Assembly (NCBI GenBank): GCA_004020875.1
Contig: SAPZ01000004.1
Span: 1-64,000, forward strand
Length of the DNA: 64,000 bases
Origin: Mesorhizobium sp.
GTDB taxonomy: Bacteria > Pseudomonadota > Alphaproteobacteria > Rhizobiales > Rhizobiaceae
Direction of reading: 5' to 3'
Under the pieces are notes generated by a model. That model was not told the origin of the DNA, made no database searches, and worked only from the letters and a program-made list of their open reading frames with translations. This document shows positions 61,084 through 64,000 of this stretch, piece by piece (the first letter of the stretch is position 1; every line of letters begins with the position of its first letter). A program made the translations under genes and the position numbers.

Positions 61084-62849
61084 GCCGGCTCCCTCGAGGG
61101 GGCGAAGTCGCCCGGCACGTTCTGCGGGATGAAGTCCTCCTTGGCCCCCGGCACGCTGTAGTCATAGGCCCAGCGATAGACGATGGGCAGTTCCTTGCCG
61201 AAATTGCCGTGCGCCGGCGGCGTCTGCGGCGTCTGCCATTCGAGCGTCGTCGCCCGCCAGGGATTGCCGCCGGCCCCTCGGCCATGCCGGATGCTCCAGA
61301 TCAGGTTGAACAGGAAGACCATCTGGGCGAAGCCGACTGTGAAGGCCATGATGCTGATGAACGAGTTCAGGTGACGAGCCGATTCCGTCATTATGGTCAT
61401 GTCGGTGAGCTCGGCGTAACGCCGCGGAACGCCCATCAGGCCGAGATAATGCATGGGGAAGAAGATCAGGTACGCGCCGACGAAGGTCACCCAGAAGTGG
61501 AACTTGCCGAGCGTCTCGTCCAGCATCCTGCCGGTGACCTTCGGGTACCAGTGATAGATCGCGCCGAAGATCACCAGGATCGGCGCGACACCCATGACCA
61601 TGTGGAAATGAGCGACTACGAACATGGTGTCCGACAGCGGCACGTCGACCACGACATTGCCGAGGAACAGTCCGGTCAAGCCTCCATTGACGAAGGTGAC
61701 AATGAAGGCGAGCGCGAAAAGCATCGGCAGGGTGAGGTGAATATCGCCGCGCCAAAGCGTCAGCACCCAATTATAGACCTTGATCGCCGTCGGCACGGCA
61801 ATGATCAGGGTCGTGGTCGCGAAGAAGAAGCCGAAATATGGGTTCATGCCGCTGACATACATGTGGTGCGCCCAGACAACGAAGCTCAGGGCGCCGATGG
61901 CGAGGATCGCCCAAACCATCATGCGGTAGCCGAAGATGTTCTTGCGCGCATGCGTGCTGATCAGGTCGGACACGATGCCGAAGGCCGGCAGGGCGACGAT
62001 GTAGACCTCCGGGTGGCCGAAGAACCAGAACAGATGCTGGAACAGGATCGGGCTGCCGCCATTGTGCTGCAGCTGCGCTCCCATCTCGACAATCGCCGGC
62101 ATGAAGAATGAGGTGCCGAGAACGCGGTCAAGCAGCATCATCACACAAGCGACAAACAGGGCCGGGAAAGCGAGCAGCGCCATGACGGTGGCGGTGAAGA
62201 TGCCCCAGACGGTGAGCGGCAGGCGCATCAGGGTCATGCCGCGCGTGCGGCCCTGAAGCACTGTCACCACATAGTTGAGGCCGCCCATGGTGAAGCCGAC
62301 AATGAACAGGATGAGCGAAGAGAGCATCAGGATGATGCCCCAGTCCTGTCCGCCGGGTGTGCCGGACATGATGGCCTGCGGCGGATAGAGCGTCCAGCCG
62401 GCGCCGGTCGGTCCGCCCGGCGCAAAGAAGCTGGACACCAGAACGAGCACGGCGAGGAGATAGACCCAGTAGCTCAGCATGTTGACATAGGGAAAGACCA
62501 TGTCGCGGGCGCCGACCATCAGCGGGATGAGGTAGTTGCCGAAGCCGCCGAGGAAAAGCGCGGTGAGCAGATAGATCACCATGATCATGCCGTGCATGGT
62601 GATGAACTGGTAGTAAGCTTCCGGAGTGATGAAGTCGAATGTGCCGGGAAAGCCGAGCTGAAGGCGCATGAGCCAGGACAGAACCAGCGCCACCAGGCCG
62701 ATCGCGGTTGCCGTTGCCGAGTACTGGACCGCTATGACCTTCGCGTCCTGCGAGAAGACATATTTCGTCCACCAGCTGTGCGGATGGTAGAGTTCCACCT
62801 CCCCAACTTCGGCGGGCGGAATGGCATCTGCGGGTGTGACGTCGACCAT
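61080..62849 (-). CDS. coxN: Heme-copper oxidase subunit I, CoxN-like
   Basis: This 589-residue catalytic subunit has twelve membrane helices. The heme-binding and CuB histidines are in view: MHGMIMVIYLLTALFLGGFG (first heme His), WFFGHPEVYIVALPAFGIVS (CuB His with the linked Tyr), VWAHHMYVSG (two CuB His) and VVAHFHMVMG (heme ligands). The HPEVY motif and the GFFFATTTL K-channel residues indicate A-type oxygen reduction. The ATG at 62849 (MVDVTPAD) is used because the upstream frame overlaps the subunit II gene. Confidence 0.93.
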   Translation of the reverse strand: MVDVTPADAIPPAEVGEVELYHPHSWWTKYVFSQDAKVIAVQYSATATAIGLVALVLSWLMRLQLGFPGTFDFITPEAYYQFITMHGMIMVIYLLTALFLGGFGNYLIPLMVGARDMVFPYVNMLSYWVYLLAVLVLVSSFFAPGGPTGAGWTLYPPQAIMSGTPGGQDWGIILMLSSLILFIVGFTMGGLNYVVTVLQGRTRGMTLMRLPLTVWGIFTATVMALLAFPALFVACVMMLLDRVLGTSFFMPAIVEMGAQLQHNGGSPILFQHLFWFFGHPEVYIVALPAFGIVSDLISTHARKNIFGYRMMVWAILAIGALSFVVWAHHMYVSGMNPYFGFFFATTTLIIAVPTAIKVYNWVLTLWRGDIHLTLPMLFALAFIVTFVNGGLTGLFLGNVVVDVPLSDTMFVVAHFHMVMGVAPILVIFGAIYHWYPKVTGRMLDETLGKFHFWVTFVGAYLIFFPMHYLGLMGVPRRYAELTDMTIMTESARHLNSFISIMAFTVGFAQMVFLFNLIWSIRHGRGAGGNPWRATTLEWQTPQTPPAHGNFGKELPIVYRWAYDYSVPGAKEDFIPQNVPGDFAPSREPA

Positions 62850-62866
62850 TGGAGCACCTCCGTGCC

Positions 62867-63754
62867 CTATTGTGCGGACCTCGAAAGTTTCGAGTTTGCC
62901 GCGACGCCCAGACTGGACGCGATTATCTTTCCCGGCGGCTGGTTCGCTGAGCCCGATTGCGGGGGCGCCGACAATTGCGCGAAAGTCTGCTGCTGGCCGA
63001 GCCAGGCCAGATAATCCTGCTCGGTGTCGACCACGACCACGCCATGCATCAGCGGGTGCCCTTGGCCGCATAGTTCAGCGCACAGAACCTGGAAGGTCCC
63101 GGTCCTGATCGGGGTGAACCAGAAATAGGTCACCGAGCCGGGGATCATGTCCATCTTGGCGCGGAATTCCGGGATATAGAAATCATGCAGCACGTCGATC
63201 GAACGCAGCAGCACCTTGACCGGCTTGCCGACCGGCAGATGAAGATCGGCGGCTTCGACCAGGACATCATCCTGACCGTTCGGATCCTTGGGGGCGACGC
63301 CCAACGGATTGTCAGCAGTGACGTCGCGGGTGTCGGAAGTGCCGAGCTTGCCGTCCTTGCCCGGCAAACGGAAGCTCCACTGCCATTGCTGAGCGACGAC
63401 TTCGATTTCGGTCGCATCGCTTGGCACCGTGACGAAGCGGCTCCAGACGAATAGTCCGGGAACCAGCAAGGCGGTGACGCCGAACGCGGTGACGATCATC
63501 AGCCACGACTCGAGGCGCTTGTTCTCGGGTTCGTATGTGGCGCGATTGCCCTCCCGGTGCCGGAAGCGGAAAACACAATAAGCCATGAACAGGACGACAG
63601 CGGCAAAGACGATGCCGGTGATCCAAAAGCTAATGATGATGGTGTGGTCGATATAGTCCCAGTTCGAGGCAATGGGCGTCCACCACCATGGGCTCAGGAA
63701 GTGGAACAACACCGAGCCCACAACGATCAAAACGAGTACAAGCACGACGGCCAT
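62867..63754 (-). CDS. coxM: Cytochrome oxidase subunit II, CoxM-like
   Basis: This 295-residue subunit II has two N-terminal membrane helices and a periplasmic CuA domain. The CuA ligands are in CAELCGQGHPLMH, with the upstream VLHDFYIPEF histidine, and WQWSFRLPG is the aromatic electron-entry region. No cytochrome c domain is attached, so it is aa3-type rather than caa3-type. The ATG at 63754 has GGAGGAA 7 bases upstream and is favoured over the one at 63772. It is the first gene of the operon. Confidence 0.92.
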   Translation of the reverse strand: MAVVLVLVLIVVGSVLFHFLSPWWWTPIASNWDYIDHTIIISFWITGIVFAAVVLFMAYCVFRFRHREGNRATYEPENKRLESWLMIVTAFGVTALLVPGLFVWSRFVTVPSDATEIEVVAQQWQWSFRLPGKDGKLGTSDTRDVTADNPLGVAPKDPNGQDDVLVEAADLHLPVGKPVKVLLRSIDVLHDFYIPEFRAKMDMIPGSVTYFWFTPIRTGTFQVLCAELCGQGHPLMHGVVVVDTEQDYLAWLGQQQTFAQLSAPPQSGSANQPPGKIIASSLGVAANSKLSRSAQ

Positions 63755-64000
63755 GTCCCGTTCCTCCGGCATTCCAAACGCGCGAAGCGTCCTAGAATGC
63801 CAAGCGCATCATGATCGTTTTTCGGCAGAAATTCCAGAGCCGACTATCTGATTGGCAAAATGTTGCTCTTTACGCCCGGTTTTCTCGGGATGCGGGCGGC
63901 GGCTGTCAGGCGGCCGGAACGCCATGCCAGCGCGATCGCTATGTCTCTGGATCACGCTTCAGCTTGCTCTAGCGGCACCATTTCTCCACGGCAATCGCAA
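63755..64000. other. Upstream region of the oxidase operon, to the window edge
   Basis: No coding sequence is recognised. It should contain the minus-strand promoter for coxM. No motif stands out clearly. Confidence 0.4.

Noticed and set aside
1..64000. CRISPR arrays, rRNA genes, prophage modules and a replication origin
   Set aside because: No regularly spaced repeats, rRNA sequence, phage structural genes or iteron clusters were seen.

Overview
The window looks like chromosomal DNA of a Rhizobiales alphaproteobacterium, most likely Mesorhizobium or a close relative. The evidence is high GC, gene blocks typical of that order (pcm-tolC-DUF2497-valS, ilvD-exoR-xthA, argS-SPOR-nagZ-scpAB-tatABC-serS-surE-pcm-nlpD, yajC-secDF-Mth938), an ExoR homologue, a coxMNOP-type oxidase, rhizobial palindromic repeats and a DUF1127/anti-Shine-Dalgarno sRNA locus. 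No 16S sequence is present, so the genus is an inference.

Positions 1-9425 are an accessory region. It starts with the 3' end of an IS3-family element, into whose last bases an intact IS256-family element (260-1629) has inserted with an 8-bp target duplication. Next, on the minus strand, is a three-gene operon: a beta-class DNA methyltransferase, a type III-like helicase/nuclease that appears to carry a C-terminal DUF4926-like domain, and an overlapping DUF6883-like protein. About 1 kb of non-coding or decayed sequence follows, ending exactly at the 3' end of tRNA-Asn, a plausible island attachment point.

Positions 9426-46600 are mostly housekeeping genes: tRNA-Asn and tRNA-Cys, outer-membrane and envelope genes (TolC, a FadL-like porin, an NlpD-like factor), valS, argS and serS, branched-chain amino acid synthesis (ilvD), the periplasmic regulator ExoR, xthA, an A-type Fe-S carrier, dgt, chromosome segregation (scpA, scpB), Tat and Sec export, and surE/pcm. 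A frameshifted epimerase pseudogene lies between nlpD and a DUF815 ATPase. Downstream of secDF are homologues of two mitochondrial complex I assembly factors (NDUFAF3-like and NDUFAF6-like).

Positions 46691-51172 hold a tight five-gene minus-strand operon: a PqqD-like protein, an HPr-kinase-like P-loop protein, two family-2 glycosyltransferases and an NTP_transf_5-type nucleotidyltransferase. It resembles the tailoring part of some lasso-peptide clusters but lacks the cyclase and protease, so its substrate is unknown. Next come trmFO and a compact RNA locus: two DUF1127 microprotein genes followed by two tandem sRNA-like units, each with three hairpins whose loops display the anti-Shine-Dalgarno-like motif CCTCCTCCC.

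Positions 53733-64000 hold a DUF2157/GDYXXLXY pair, tRNA-Leu, trigger factor, a periplasmic protein of unknown function, a cytochrome c, a possible 26-residue membrane peptide and a coxMNOP-like cytochrome oxidase operon with two subunit III genes and a subunit IV-like gene.
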